Positions 1 through 5,013 of a stretch of 5,295 nt of DNA are shown piece after piece; position 1 is the first letter of the stretch; each line of letters opens with the position of its first letter. The stretch comes from Candidatus Nanopelagicales bacterium (GTDB taxonomy: Bacteria; Actinomycetota; Actinomycetes; S36-B12; UBA10799). The position numbers and the translations under genes are program-made. The stretch is taken from assembly GCA_030699055.1 (NCBI GenBank), contig JAUYKX010000069.1:1-5295 (forward strand), in the 5' to 3' direction. The notes beneath the pieces are model-generated. The model saw only the letters and a program-made list of their open reading frames with translations. It had not been told where the DNA came from and searched no databases.

Positions 1-264
1 GTCATGGCCTCGCAGTTCGGCCATCACTTGATCCGGCAGGGCCTCTCCCGAGGCCAGATACTGCCGCGCCCCCAAGTCATATTCGGTCAGGCGGAAATCC
101 AGGCCCTCGACTTCGCCCACGGCCCGCAGCACCTTCAGCGCCTCGGCCGTGACCTCAATGCCGATGCCATCGCCGGGAATCACGCCGATCCGATGGGTCC
201 GGGAACCTGCCGCCCCGGTTTCGCCCGCGCCCGCCCCGGCGCGCCCTTGGTCTGTTTCGCTCAC
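1..264 (-). CDS. leuB: 3-isopropylmalate dehydrogenase (LeuB), N-terminal 88 residues, cut by window edge
   Basis: LeuB is the cytoplasmic NAD-dependent oxidative decarboxylase of 3-isopropylmalate in leucine biosynthesis. The visible 88 residues contain the family's first beta-strand and glycine-rich start ([10 protein letters not shown], about residues 26-35), a helix [10 protein letters not shown], and the block [13 protein letters not shown]...LP...ELRGHD (residues 62-88) that precedes the 'AILLGA' strand. This block resembles actinobacterial LeuB more than isocitrate dehydrogenase. The frame is open from the GTG at 264 to the left edge and has no stop. The GTG is chosen because a TACCCT hexamer lies 6 nt upstream and no Shine-Dalgarno is visible. 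It leaves a Gly/Ala-rich extension of about 20 residues before the fold, so a slightly later start is possible. Oddity: the usual Pro in GDGIGPEV is Ile (GDGIGIEV). A related beta-decarboxylating dehydrogenase, such as a tartrate dehydrogenase, cannot be fully excluded because the substrate-binding residues lie outside the window. Confidence 0.87.
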   Translation of the reverse strand, partial: MSETDQGRAGAGAGETGAAGSRTHRIGVIPGDGIGIEVTAEALKVLRAVGEVEGLDFRLTEYDLGARQYLASGEALPDQVMAELRGHD

Positions 265-270
265 CCGGCG

Positions 271-276
271 AGGGTA
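271..276 (-). promoter_or_regulatory. Putative -10 hexamer (TACCCT) of a leaderless leuB promoter
   Basis: On the minus strand TACCCT is followed by 6 nt and then the GTG start of leuB. This fits a TANNNT -10 element with transcription starting at or next to the start codon. No convincing -35 hexamer lies 16-18 nt upstream. The case rests mainly on the same arrangement at three other genes in the window. Confidence 0.42.
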
Positions 277-339
277 CGCAAGACCTGCGGGTTGGGCGGC
301 CCTGGGTTGCGCTCGACCGGTGTTGACGGCGCCGACGCG

Positions 340-546
340 CTATTGGTCGTTGATGCGAATGCTGTGTTGGCCCTTGCGATTGCCGGTGAGAGCCTCAAGT
401 CTTCTACCTGGCGGTACCCACAGGTCGGCAAGAGCCGTGGCGCTCTTGAGTTGGATCAGTTCGCGTCGCGCTGCGCGCTGAAGTTCGGGGCTCGATCGAC
501 GCACGTGTTGACGATTCCAGACGGGCAGGCATTTGACCGTCAGCCG
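340..546 (-). pseudogene. Degenerate HigB/RelE-type toxin relic, nonsense-truncated, no antitoxin
   Basis: The minus frame read from about 546 to the TAG at 340-342 gives WNRQHVRRSSPELQRAAR, then LIQLKSATALADLWVPPG, then RRLEALTGNRKGQHSIRIND-Q. This follows the core of HigB-type (RelE superfamily) mRNA-interferase toxins: a helix with 'ARRKLxxLxxAxxLxDLRVPPGNRLEALKGDRxGQHSIRINDQWRxxF'. The reading stops exactly where family members carry Trp (NDQ-W-R), consistent with TGG changed to TAG. The codons after the stop still read R-V-G-A-V-N-T, a loose echo of the family's R-I-C-F-x-W. Upstream of about 546 the frame no longer looks like a toxin N-terminus, and no initiation signal is evident. A HigB is normally about 90-100 residues with HigA (an XRE antitoxin) directly downstream; here leuB follows instead. 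I infer a dead remnant of a higBA module. The family match is by recall of the consensus, not by a search. Confidence 0.62.
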
Positions 547-743
547 GAACAGGCGCTTTCCCTGGGCCAAGTCGCATTGAACCCGCGCGCCCGTCCCGGC
601 CGAAACTGACGCTAAGGATTGAGTGGAACCATCGCTGGTCGCCAAGCCCGTATCGGCGGTTGATCACTGTTTTGTGGCTGTGGCGTGAGGGGATGACGTG
701 ACGGGGTGAGCGGGTGGCGCGGGTTTGTCGGGTTGGGTGTTGG
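547..743. other. Non-coding stretch between endonuclease gene and toxin relic
   Basis: I see no supported gene, RNA or clear terminator here. The reading frames crossing it are unlike known proteins on either strand. It may hold the rest of the decayed toxin module and the 3' flank of the endonuclease gene. Confidence 0.4.
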
Positions 744-1368
744 TCAGAATGGTGGGTCGGGTTCTGGTGGGTCTGGTGGTTTCGGGATGGTCTTCGGGCT
801 GCTGAGTGGGTGTTCGGGTTCGACTCGGATTGTTTCGCCGGTGGGGGTTTTCCAGGTGCATGACCCGTCGGCCCCCGATTCGGTGATCGACCAATCCGTG
901 TGGGTTTTGATCCGGTGGTGGCGCCGGCACAGGGCCCCGAGGTTCTCCCGACTGGTTTGCCCACCCTGGTCCCAGGGTTTGGCGTGGTCGATGTCGCATC
1001 GGCGGGCTGGTTGCTCGCAGCCGGGGAACCGGCAACGCTGATCTCGGGACACGATGAACTCGCGCAAACCCGGGCCGGGCGTGTACCGGAGCCGACCGGT
1101 GTCGACCAGTTTGCCCCCGCCTTCCTCGGTGACCCATTTAGTCCACGTGGCCTCGACCGCCAGTTGCCGGGCAACGGGTCCGGGAATCGGCCCGTAACCG
1201 GCCAGCTCACCTGGGTTGTTCGCCAAACCCAGGGCAGTGGGAAGATCAAGTACGATGTGGGCCTGCCAACGGGCCGGGTCAACCCCGGCATCAGCCAACC
1301 CCTGCCCCGCCAGGGCACCCAGGCTGATGAGCGCATCCGCCCGATACGCACCCAACGGAGCCAGCCCC

Positions 1369-1392
1369 GCATCGGCACCCGCATCGGCACCC
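1369..1392. repeat. 12-bp perfect tandem duplication in the endonuclease gene
   Basis: GCATCGGCACCC occurs twice head to tail (1369-1380 and 1381-1392). On the minus strand it encodes a repeated Ala-Asp-Ala-Gly in the linker between DUF222 and the HNH region. It sits beside the inferred second frameshift, which suggests slippage in a low-complexity linker. Confidence 0.85.
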
Positions 1393-2098
1393 GCGGACCC
1401 GCCGCCCGGCCCTCAGCCCGAACCAGTTGCCGATCACGGTCCTTCGCCGCAGACGCCATTTCGGTCAACACCGAATACAACGACTGCGCCTCTTGGGCGG
1501 GCAGATACGCCTGCAAAATCGCCATCGAGTACGGGGCGGGAATCAAAGTCACCGACCGGTCCGCCACCTCCTGCGCGCACCGGGTGAGCTGCTGCTCACC
1601 GGCCAACCGGGCAACCGCCCGACGCACACCGCGACGTAACTGCTGAGGGGTTTGTTCCCCGGCCCGGGTCAGAACGCACTGCTCGACCTGGGCGACGGAT
1701 TCGTCATCGAGGTCGACGGTTTCCTCACAGATCACGTGAGCGGCCTTCGGTGAGATCACCCCCTCACTCAAAGCGTTCAGGGTGGCCGGGCACGACTCGG
1801 TCAAAACCCGCGCCCACCCCACCTGAGACTGCGCCGAACCCGGACTGACCCGCAAAGCCGTGGCCACCAACTCCGCCCCGGCATCAATCCCCCGCCCGCC
1901 CGCATCAGCACCGGCGTCGGCAGCGGCGTCGGAGACCCGGGCCACAGCCCGGGCCTTACCCGCGCACACCCACGACTCCAACCTCGACCAGGCCCGCAAC
2001 AAATCGATCCGATCGTCCAGATCCAACCCGTCCACGTCAACCCCGGCCCCGGAGGCAACAACAACGCAGAAGACGGCGACGGTGACCCCGGCGGCGAA

Positions 2099-2150
2099 GG
2101 CGAAGGCTGCGGCGGCGACGGTTGCAGTGGCGGCGAAGGCTGCGGCGGCG
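2099..2150. repeat. 19-bp direct repeat, 33-bp period, in the Ala/Pro-rich 5' part of the endonuclease gene
   Basis: GGCGAAGGCTGCGGCGGCG occurs at 2099-2117 and again at 2132-2150. The 33-nt period is a whole number of codons, so it is an in-frame repeat whichever frame is used. The surrounding 2060-2175 is made of GGC/GGT/GAC triplets. It is the likely site of the first frameshift between the MFDT start and the DUF222 frame. Confidence 0.8.
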
Positions 2151-2221
2151 GCGGTGGCAGCGACGGTGACGGCACGGGATCCAACCCCGACCCGCCCCCG
2201 GTATCAAAACTTCCCCGTGTG

Positions 2222-2237
2222 TCGAACATGTGTTCGA
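2222..2237. promoter_or_regulatory. Perfect actinobacterial SOS box (LexA operator) over the endonuclease start codon
   Basis: The sequence is TCGAAC-ATGT-GTTCGA, a perfect 16-bp dyad that equals the mycobacterial LexA consensus TCGAAC-N4-GTTCGA. The minus-strand ATG (2229-2227) lies in its centre and right arm, and one end touches the TAGAAT -10 hexamer at 2237. LexA bound here would block initiation directly, so the endonuclease should be induced by DNA damage. Several 13E12-family genes of Mycobacterium tuberculosis are reported as LexA targets. The placement also explains why the protein begins Met-Phe-Asp: ATGTTCGA is half of the operator. Confidence 0.88.
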
Positions 2238-2242
2238 TTCTA
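2237..2242 (-). promoter_or_regulatory. Putative -10 hexamer (TAGAAT) of the SOS-controlled endonuclease promoter
   Basis: TAGAAT on the minus strand matches TANNNT and is close to TATAAT. It lies 7 nt before the ATG at 2229, so the transcript is probably leaderless; no Shine-Dalgarno is visible. A weak -35 candidate, TTTTCG (minus strand of 2260-2265), lies 17 nt upstream, with a T-rich tract further up at about 2283-2297. The hexamer shares one base with the LexA operator. Confidence 0.6.
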
Positions 2243-2413
2243 CCGGTATTCACCGACACCGAAAACCCGGTTATCCACACCACCAAACCCAAAGAAAAAC
2301 AAGACACGAAGCGGTCGCTGTTGACCGAAGGCAACGACATCTCCCGAAGAGCGCGGGTCAGCAATGCCGGGAAGCCGGGTTGCGAGGAAGCCGGGAAGCT
2401 GGGTCCGAACGGT

Positions 2414-2419
2414 TACCGT
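2414..2419 (+). promoter_or_regulatory. Putative -10 hexamer (TACCGT) of a leaderless hydrolase promoter
   Basis: TACCGT matches TANNNT and is followed by 6 nt (GGGCGC) and then the ATG at 2426. No purine-rich Shine-Dalgarno precedes that ATG. No good -35 hexamer is seen at 16-18 nt. The geometry is the same as at leuB and the 3150 gene. Confidence 0.45.
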
Positions 2420-2425
2420 GGGCGC

Positions 2426-3094
2426 ATGAATGCCCAACCCGGAAGCTATGACGGCAACACAGTGGCTGGCGGTCCGGCGCAAACCCGGCTCACCAAACAG
2501 TTGGAGATCACCAAGCTGACGGTGGGCCCGCTCGGCAACAACTGCTACCTGCTGCGGTGCCGACGAACCGGCGGCACTCTCCTGATCGATGCTGCTGCCG
2601 AACCGGATCGAATCCTGGAGATGACCGGAGGTCGAATCGACCGGATTCTCACCACGCACGGGCACCACGATCACTGGGGAGCGCTGGCCGCGATCAAACA
2701 GGCCACCGGGGCCGAGACCCTGGCCCATCCGGCCGACGCCGAAATGATCGGCGTCCCGACCGACCGGCTCGTGGACGGCGGCGACCGGGTCCCCGTGGGC
2801 GAGGTGGAGCTCGAGGCGGTACATCTGGTCGGCCATTCTCCCGGCTCCCTGGCCCTGATTCACCGCGATGTCGACGGCTCGACCCACGTCTTCAGTGGAG
2901 ATGCCCTGTTCCCCGATGGGGTGGGCAATACCTGGGGCGACCCGAATGCCTTTCGGTCACTGCTCGACGGGGTGACTTCGCAGATCTTCGACCGACTGCC
3001 CGACGGCGCCTGGGTCTACCCGGGCCACGGCGCCGACACCACCCTCGGCGTCGAACGTCCCGCGCTGTCCACCTGGCGAGCCCGCGGCTGGTAG
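2426..3094 (+). CDS. Metallo-beta-lactamase-fold hydrolase, glyoxalase-II-like
   Basis: This is a 222-residue cytoplasmic protein with no signal peptide. All metal-binding positions of the MBL fold are visible: HxHxDH at 78-83 (THGHHDHWG), His137 in GHSPGS, Asp159 in SGDALF and His201 in YPGHG. The opening VGPLGNNCYLL is typical of the hydroxyacylglutathione-hydrolase (glyoxalase II) branch. The late block GNTWGDPNAF...DTTLGVERP is shared with short actinobacterial MBL hydrolases. It is shorter than classical GloB and lacks that enzyme's C-terminal glutathione-binding domain, so a thioester hydrolase acting on another thiol adduct is possible; the substrate is not determined. ATG 2426 is chosen because of the TACCGT element 6 nt upstream. 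The frame is open further upstream, but that part lies across the divergent promoter region and is unlike protein. The gene diverges from the endonuclease and is followed by a hairpin over its stop codon, so it is probably monocistronic. Confidence 0.88.
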   Translation: MNAQPGSYDGNTVAGGPAQTRLTKQLEITKLTVGPLGNNCYLLRCRRTGGTLLIDAAAEPDRILEMTGGRIDRILTTHGHHDHWGALAAIKQATGAETLAHPADAEMIGVPTDRLVDGGDRVPVGEVELEAVHLVGHSPGSLALIHRDVDGSTHVFSGDALFPDGVGNTWGDPNAFRSLLDGVTSQIFDRLPDGAWVYPGHGADTTLGVERPALSTWRARGW

Positions 3095-3103
3095 TCCAGC
3101 CGC
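3084..3103 (+). terminator. Perfect 8-bp hairpin with the hydrolase stop codon in its loop
   Basis: GCGGCTGG (3084-3091), TAGT, then CCAGCCGC (3096-3103) is a perfect GC-rich stem with a 4-nt loop holding the TAG stop. No U-tract follows, so it would be a U-less terminator of the kind proposed for actinobacteria, or an mRNA 3'-end stabiliser. Confidence 0.5.
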
Positions 3104-3137
3104 TCGTCGGGGCCTGGTCCCGGGACAGCGGATCAAC

Positions 3138-3143
3138 TAAGAT
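3138..3143 (+). promoter_or_regulatory. Putative -10 hexamer (TAAGAT) of the secreted-protein operon
   Basis: TAAGAT fits TANNNT and is followed by 6 nt (CGACCC) and then the ATG at 3150, with no Shine-Dalgarno between. It suggests a leaderless transcript for the first gene of the exported-protein cluster. No clear -35 hexamer is seen, as the region upstream is a GC-rich potential hairpin (3100-3131). Confidence 0.52.
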
Positions 3144-3149
3144 CGACCC

Positions 3150-3626
3150 ATGCGTCAACGGATGGACGGCCCGTCGCGCTATGGATTCGCGCGCCGCGGA
3201 GCCGTCGCTCTGCTGACCACCGCGACGGTGGCGGTGGTCTTGGCGGGCTCGGCGCGAGCGGAGGAGATCGGCACAACCGAAGGCAAACTCGAGGCCGGTT
3301 CGGTTGCCATTTTGGGATATTGCACCGCAGGGGGACCGAAACCCGTTATAACTCTCACCAAGTACCAGAACGGCGAGTACCGACTCGTCGGAGTCAACGT
3401 GATCAATATCGGCACGGTTGAACAGGCCTGCCGAAGCCAGCCGTACACGCTGGGGGTGGCGGACAACCTCGGAAGTCTGCCTCTGATCGCGGAGTGGACC
3501 GGCACTCTTCCCAACGGCCCCAAAGGCCCGCTGGAGATCACCCCCTTCACCGACGGGGCCAACTTGGAAGTCCTGAACTCGACGAACAACCAGGTCCAGG
3601 TCTTCGTCGTCACCTGGAGGTCCTGA
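3150..3626 (+). CDS. Exported two-cysteine beta-rich protein, paralogue A of the cluster
   Basis: This is a 158-residue protein I do not recognise by name. Residues 1-37 form a signal peptide: basic N-region with RR at 15-16, hydrophobic GAVALLTTATVAVVLAG, and cleavage likely after SARA. The RR lacks a full Tat motif, so Sec export is favoured. The mature part of about 120 residues alternates hydrophobic residues like a beta-sandwich and has just two cysteines, Cys58 and Cys94, plausibly a disulfide. Its block YRLVGVNV...QAC, followed by VAD with Asp at +11 from Cys94, is shared with the proteins at 4567 and 5014, so the three are likely homologues; this one has three extra residues before the second Cys. 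The start is chosen from the TAAGAT element 6 nt upstream; Met5 is an alternative. Its stop overlaps the next gene's ATG (TGATG). The function is unknown; a cell-surface or extracellular structural role is only inferred from context. Confidence 0.8.
   Translation: MRQRMDGPSRYGFARRGAVALLTTATVAVVLAGSARAEEIGTTEGKLEAGSVAILGYCTAGGPKPVITLTKYQNGEYRLVGVNVINIGTVEQACRSQPYTLGVADNLGSLPLIAEWTGTLPNGPKGPLEITPFTDGANLEVLNSTNNQVQVFVVTWRS
3616..3620 (+). promoter_or_regulatory. Shine-Dalgarno GGAGG for the 3626 gene
   Basis: GGAGG lies inside the end of the preceding gene, 5 nt before the ATG at 3626. This fixes that start and indicates translational coupling through the TGATG stop/start overlap. Confidence 0.75.
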
Positions 3627-4411
3627 TGCGCCGGTGGCAGATACCGGTGGTCGCGATGGCCGTGGCCTTCGCGGTATTCGGCGTGAACCGGGCCAGCTCC
3701 TCGGAGGTGCCGTTGGCCCAGCCACCGGGACTGAAGCAGAACTCGGCCACCCTCACCGTGGTGTCCCGGGTCAGGGATCTTTTTTCGGGCACAGGCGGAA
3801 CCTCGATCCAGGGGCGAACGACGCAGTACAGCTCGTACGGGACCAACTGGACCGCCGTACCTGGGCCGGACTGGACGACCCTGACGGCGGGATCATCGAG
3901 CAACGACTGGACCATCGCCGGCCAGAAGGTACAGCGCAACGCGGGCGGATCGAGCGACTCGGTCGCCCTGGTTCCCTGGCTCACGAGGGCCAGTCGACTT
4001 GACGTCAAGATCTTCAACGTTAGCGGGACTACCGGATCGGGCACCAACACCCAGGTTGGCTTGATGATGGGCGCCAACGCCACCGGCTCGGCCGGCCTGG
4101 CGGCCCGCCTCTGGTGGAACGGCAGCAACGCCGAGTTCAGCTTCGCGCGGCAGGATTCGGCCACCTCCTCATCGGACTGCACGGTGTCCCCGATCAATCT
4201 CACCGGTACACCACCGACCCCCATTTTGATCTCGATGGTGTACGAGCCGTCCTCCGGTTCGGCCGCCACCGCCACGATTTCCTGGGGATCGAACTCGATC
4301 ACCTCGAGCTGCGACCTGGGCACGGCAAACGGCAAGTACGCGGGATTGATCTCCTACAACGCCAGCGTCGCCCGGTACGACAACTTCATCACCAATATCA
4401 ACACTGCCTGA
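3626..4411 (+). CDS. Secreted concanavalin A-like (LamG-type) domain protein
   Basis: This is a 261-residue protein. Residues 1-25 (MRRWQIPVVAMAVAFAVFGV...) form a short signal peptide, probably cleaved around Ala23-Ser25. The mature region opens with RDLFSGTGGTSIQG and NWTAVPGPDW, has a central WTIAGQKVQRNAGG, then GLAARLWW, and ends GLISYNASVARYDNFITNI. This order (D-x-F-x-G start, W-x-I-x-G-x-x-x-R, G-L-x-A-R, A-R-x-D-N-F end) recalls concanavalin A-like/LamG beta-sandwich domains of secreted and phage-like proteins; that is inference from pattern, and no catalytic residues can be assigned. It is rich in Ser, Thr, Gly and Asn and has two cysteines (185 and 229). The first start after the previous stop is used, with GGAGG 5 nt upstream and TGATG overlap with the 3150 gene. 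This suggests equimolar production with paralogue A, perhaps as a surface complex or carbohydrate-binding partner. Confidence 0.76.
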   Translation: MRRWQIPVVAMAVAFAVFGVNRASSSEVPLAQPPGLKQNSATLTVVSRVRDLFSGTGGTSIQGRTTQYSSYGTNWTAVPGPDWTTLTAGSSSNDWTIAGQKVQRNAGGSSDSVALVPWLTRASRLDVKIFNVSGTTGSGTNTQVGLMMGANATGSAGLAARLWWNGSNAEFSFARQDSATSSSDCTVSPINLTGTPPTPILISMVYEPSSGSAATATISWGSNSITSSCDLGTANGKYAGLISYNASVARYDNFITNINTA

Positions 4412-4421
4412 CCGTCCACCA

Positions 4422-4440
4422 GCCGCCGTCCGCCAGCGGC
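4422..4440 (+). terminator. Weak hairpin after the 3626 gene
   Basis: GCCGC (4422-4426) and GCGGC (4436-4440) can pair over a 9-nt loop just past the stop codon. The stem is short and has no U-tract, so termination here is uncertain and read-through into the next two genes is plausible. Confidence 0.22.
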
Positions 4441-4456
4441 AGCCAACTTCGAGCCA

Positions 4457-4485
4457 TTGTGCGAACAGTCATTTTGTGCTACTGA
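4457..4485 (+). promoter_or_regulatory. Possible extended -10 promoter for the second half of the exported-protein cluster
   Basis: TTGTGC (4457-4462) is followed by a 17-nt spacer and then TACTGA (4480-4485), preceded by TGC as in an extended -10 element. It lies in the 155-bp gap before the 4567 gene, in DNA of lower GC than its surroundings. A start near 4492 would give a leader of about 75 nt with a Shine-Dalgarno. Confidence 0.35.
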
Positions 4486-4512
4486 TGAACGGTTACGTCA
4501 AACTGGGAACAG

Positions 4513-4524
4513 GATTCTGGAATC
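4513..4524. repeat. Short perfect inverted repeat in the leader of the 4567 gene
   Basis: GATTC-TG-GAATC is a perfect dyad of 5-bp arms lying downstream of the candidate promoter. It could be an operator half-site pair, but it is short enough to occur by chance. Confidence 0.3.
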
Positions 4525-4552
4525 GGGAAGCCGGGGACCAAGACCAGTTACC

Positions 4553-4559
4553 GAGGGAG
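4553..4559 (+). promoter_or_regulatory. Shine-Dalgarno GAGGGAG for the 4567 gene
   Basis: GAGGGAG ends 7 nt before ATG 4567 and only 4 nt before the in-frame GTG 4564. The spacing favours the ATG as the start. Confidence 0.65.
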
Positions 4560-4566
4560 ATGTGTG

Positions 4567-5004
4567 ATGGCTGGACACCGCTGGGCGTTCCGGCATGTCC
4601 TGGCCGCATTCGGACTGGGGGTGGTCATCTCAGGGGTGACTGTGGCCCAGGCGGCCTCGCTCGGATCCTCGACAGCGGCGCCGGTGGGGGTCACCGCGAC
4701 GGTCGTCGCGAGTTGTGATTCCGACGGCATCGGTGTGAGTTGGGACAATGGCGCCACCAGTCCGGTCTTCTCCGGCAACGCCACGGTCACGAGCAGCACC
4801 TACAACGTCGTCACCGTCAAGCTGACCGAAGTGAACGCGGCCTGCAACGGCCAGAACTACAAGTACACGCTGGCCGATGCCACCGGGGCCGCGTTGGTGT
4901 CGGGAAGCGGGACCGCCGTGGTTTCCGGGGGCGTCATCACCTGGTCGTTCAGCGCCCAAAACTCCAAGCTCATCAGCCAGATCATCGTCGCGCTCTACGA
5001 ATAG
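4567..5004 (+). CDS. Exported two-cysteine beta-rich protein, paralogue B
   Basis: This is a 145-residue protein. The signal peptide (residues 1-29 or 30) has a basic start, hydrophobic VLAAFGLGVVISGVTVA, and an AQA-A cleavage site followed by SLG. The mature protein is Thr/Ser/Val-rich and predicted beta. It has two cysteines, Cys50 (VASCDSDGI) and Cys93 (NAACNGQN). The segment YNVVTVKL...AAC, followed by LAD with Asp at +11 from Cys93, aligns with the 3150 and 5014 products. The 'ASLG...ASCDSDGI' opening resembles small secreted actinobacterial proteins found in tandem families, some annotated with SipW-type (TasA-like) signal peptides; this is recall, not a search. ATG 4567 is preferred over GTG 4564 by Shine-Dalgarno spacing. 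The next gene begins 9 nt after its stop, so the two form an operon. The function is unknown. Confidence 0.8.
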   Translation: MAGHRWAFRHVLAAFGLGVVISGVTVAQAASLGSSTAAPVGVTATVVASCDSDGIGVSWDNGATSPVFSGNATVTSSTYNVVTVKLTEVNAACNGQNYKYTLADATGAALVSGSGTAVVSGGVITWSFSAQNSKLISQIIVALYE

Positions 5005-5013
5005 GACCGACCG

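Larger units (their letters stand above)
744..2229 (-). pseudogene. DUF222 / HNH endonuclease (13E12-repeat family), interrupted by two frameshifts
   Basis: The family joins an N-terminal DUF222 domain to a C-terminal HNH nuclease. It is abundant in actinobacteria and of poorly known role. Reading starts at ATG 2229 (MFDTRGSFDTGGGSGLDPVP). It must then pass to a second frame that carries DUF222 (GLDLDDRIDLLRAWSRLESW from about 2030, then VSPGSAQ, LSEGVISPKAAHVI, PQQLRRGVRRAVA, ending near EMASAAKDRD at about 1440). It then passes to a third frame with LGAYRADALISLGALAGQGL, the CRFPGC...C cysteines, DIDH, ENLGALCRRHH (nuclease core about 915-1034) and a Pro-rich tail to TGA 744-746. The HNH residues and probable zinc cysteines are intact. 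The first shift lies between about 2190 and 2040 in GC-rich repeats. The second lies between about 1412 and 1350, next to a 12-bp tandem repeat. Both are -1 shifts; correcting them gives 496 codons including the stop, a normal family length. The gene could be a pseudogene, carry assembly errors, or be recoded. The frames show no obvious X-XXY-YYZ slippery heptamer. Translation from GTG 2035 would give DUF222 without the N-terminus. Confidence 0.8.
2230..2425. other. Divergent intergenic region between the endonuclease and hydrolase genes
   Basis: These 196 bases carry outward-facing promoters: the SOS box and -10 hexamer at the left end and a TACCGT element at the right end. The stretch 2277-2310 is noticeably A-rich for this DNA. 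GCCGGGAAGC occurs twice (2366-2375 and 2390-2399). I see no gene or RNA in it. Confidence 0.55.

Noticed and set aside
575..600. Minus-strand GGTTCAATGC-like sequence resembling a tRNA T-loop
   Set aside because: The flanking bases do not form the T stem, and no acceptor or anticodon stem could be placed around it.
4..609. A 201-codon plus-strand open frame across leuB and the toxin relic
   Set aside because: It is antisense to leuB, and its product is low-complexity Arg/Ala/Gly/Pro with no recognisable domain. High-GC DNA commonly produces such open antisense frames.
404..1350. The DUF222 frame stays open far past the domain, down to 404
   Set aside because: After about 1400 the translation becomes Arg/Pro/Thr-rich and loses all similarity, while the HNH domain continues in a neighbouring frame. 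The extension is a shadow.
900..1646. A 248-codon plus-strand open frame opposite the endonuclease gene
   Set aside because: It is antisense to clear DUF222/HNH coding sequence and has no domain or start signal of its own.
2060..2175. GGC-rich direct repeats considered as CRISPR or an origin iteron array
   Set aside because: Only two 19-bp copies exist within triplet-biased coding DNA, with no regular spacers, leader or cas genes.
2271..2279. TTATCCACA, an exact match to the E. coli DnaA box
   Set aside because: It is a single copy with no second box, AT-rich unwinding region, or dnaA/dnaN/parAB nearby, so it does not support an origin. A 9-mer match can occur by chance.
3117..3126. Perfect palindrome GTCCCGGGAC upstream of the 3150 promoter, considered as an operator
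   Set aside because: It is a short GC palindrome in GC-rich DNA and already part of the alternative hairpin at 3100-3131; there is no independent evidence for regulator binding.
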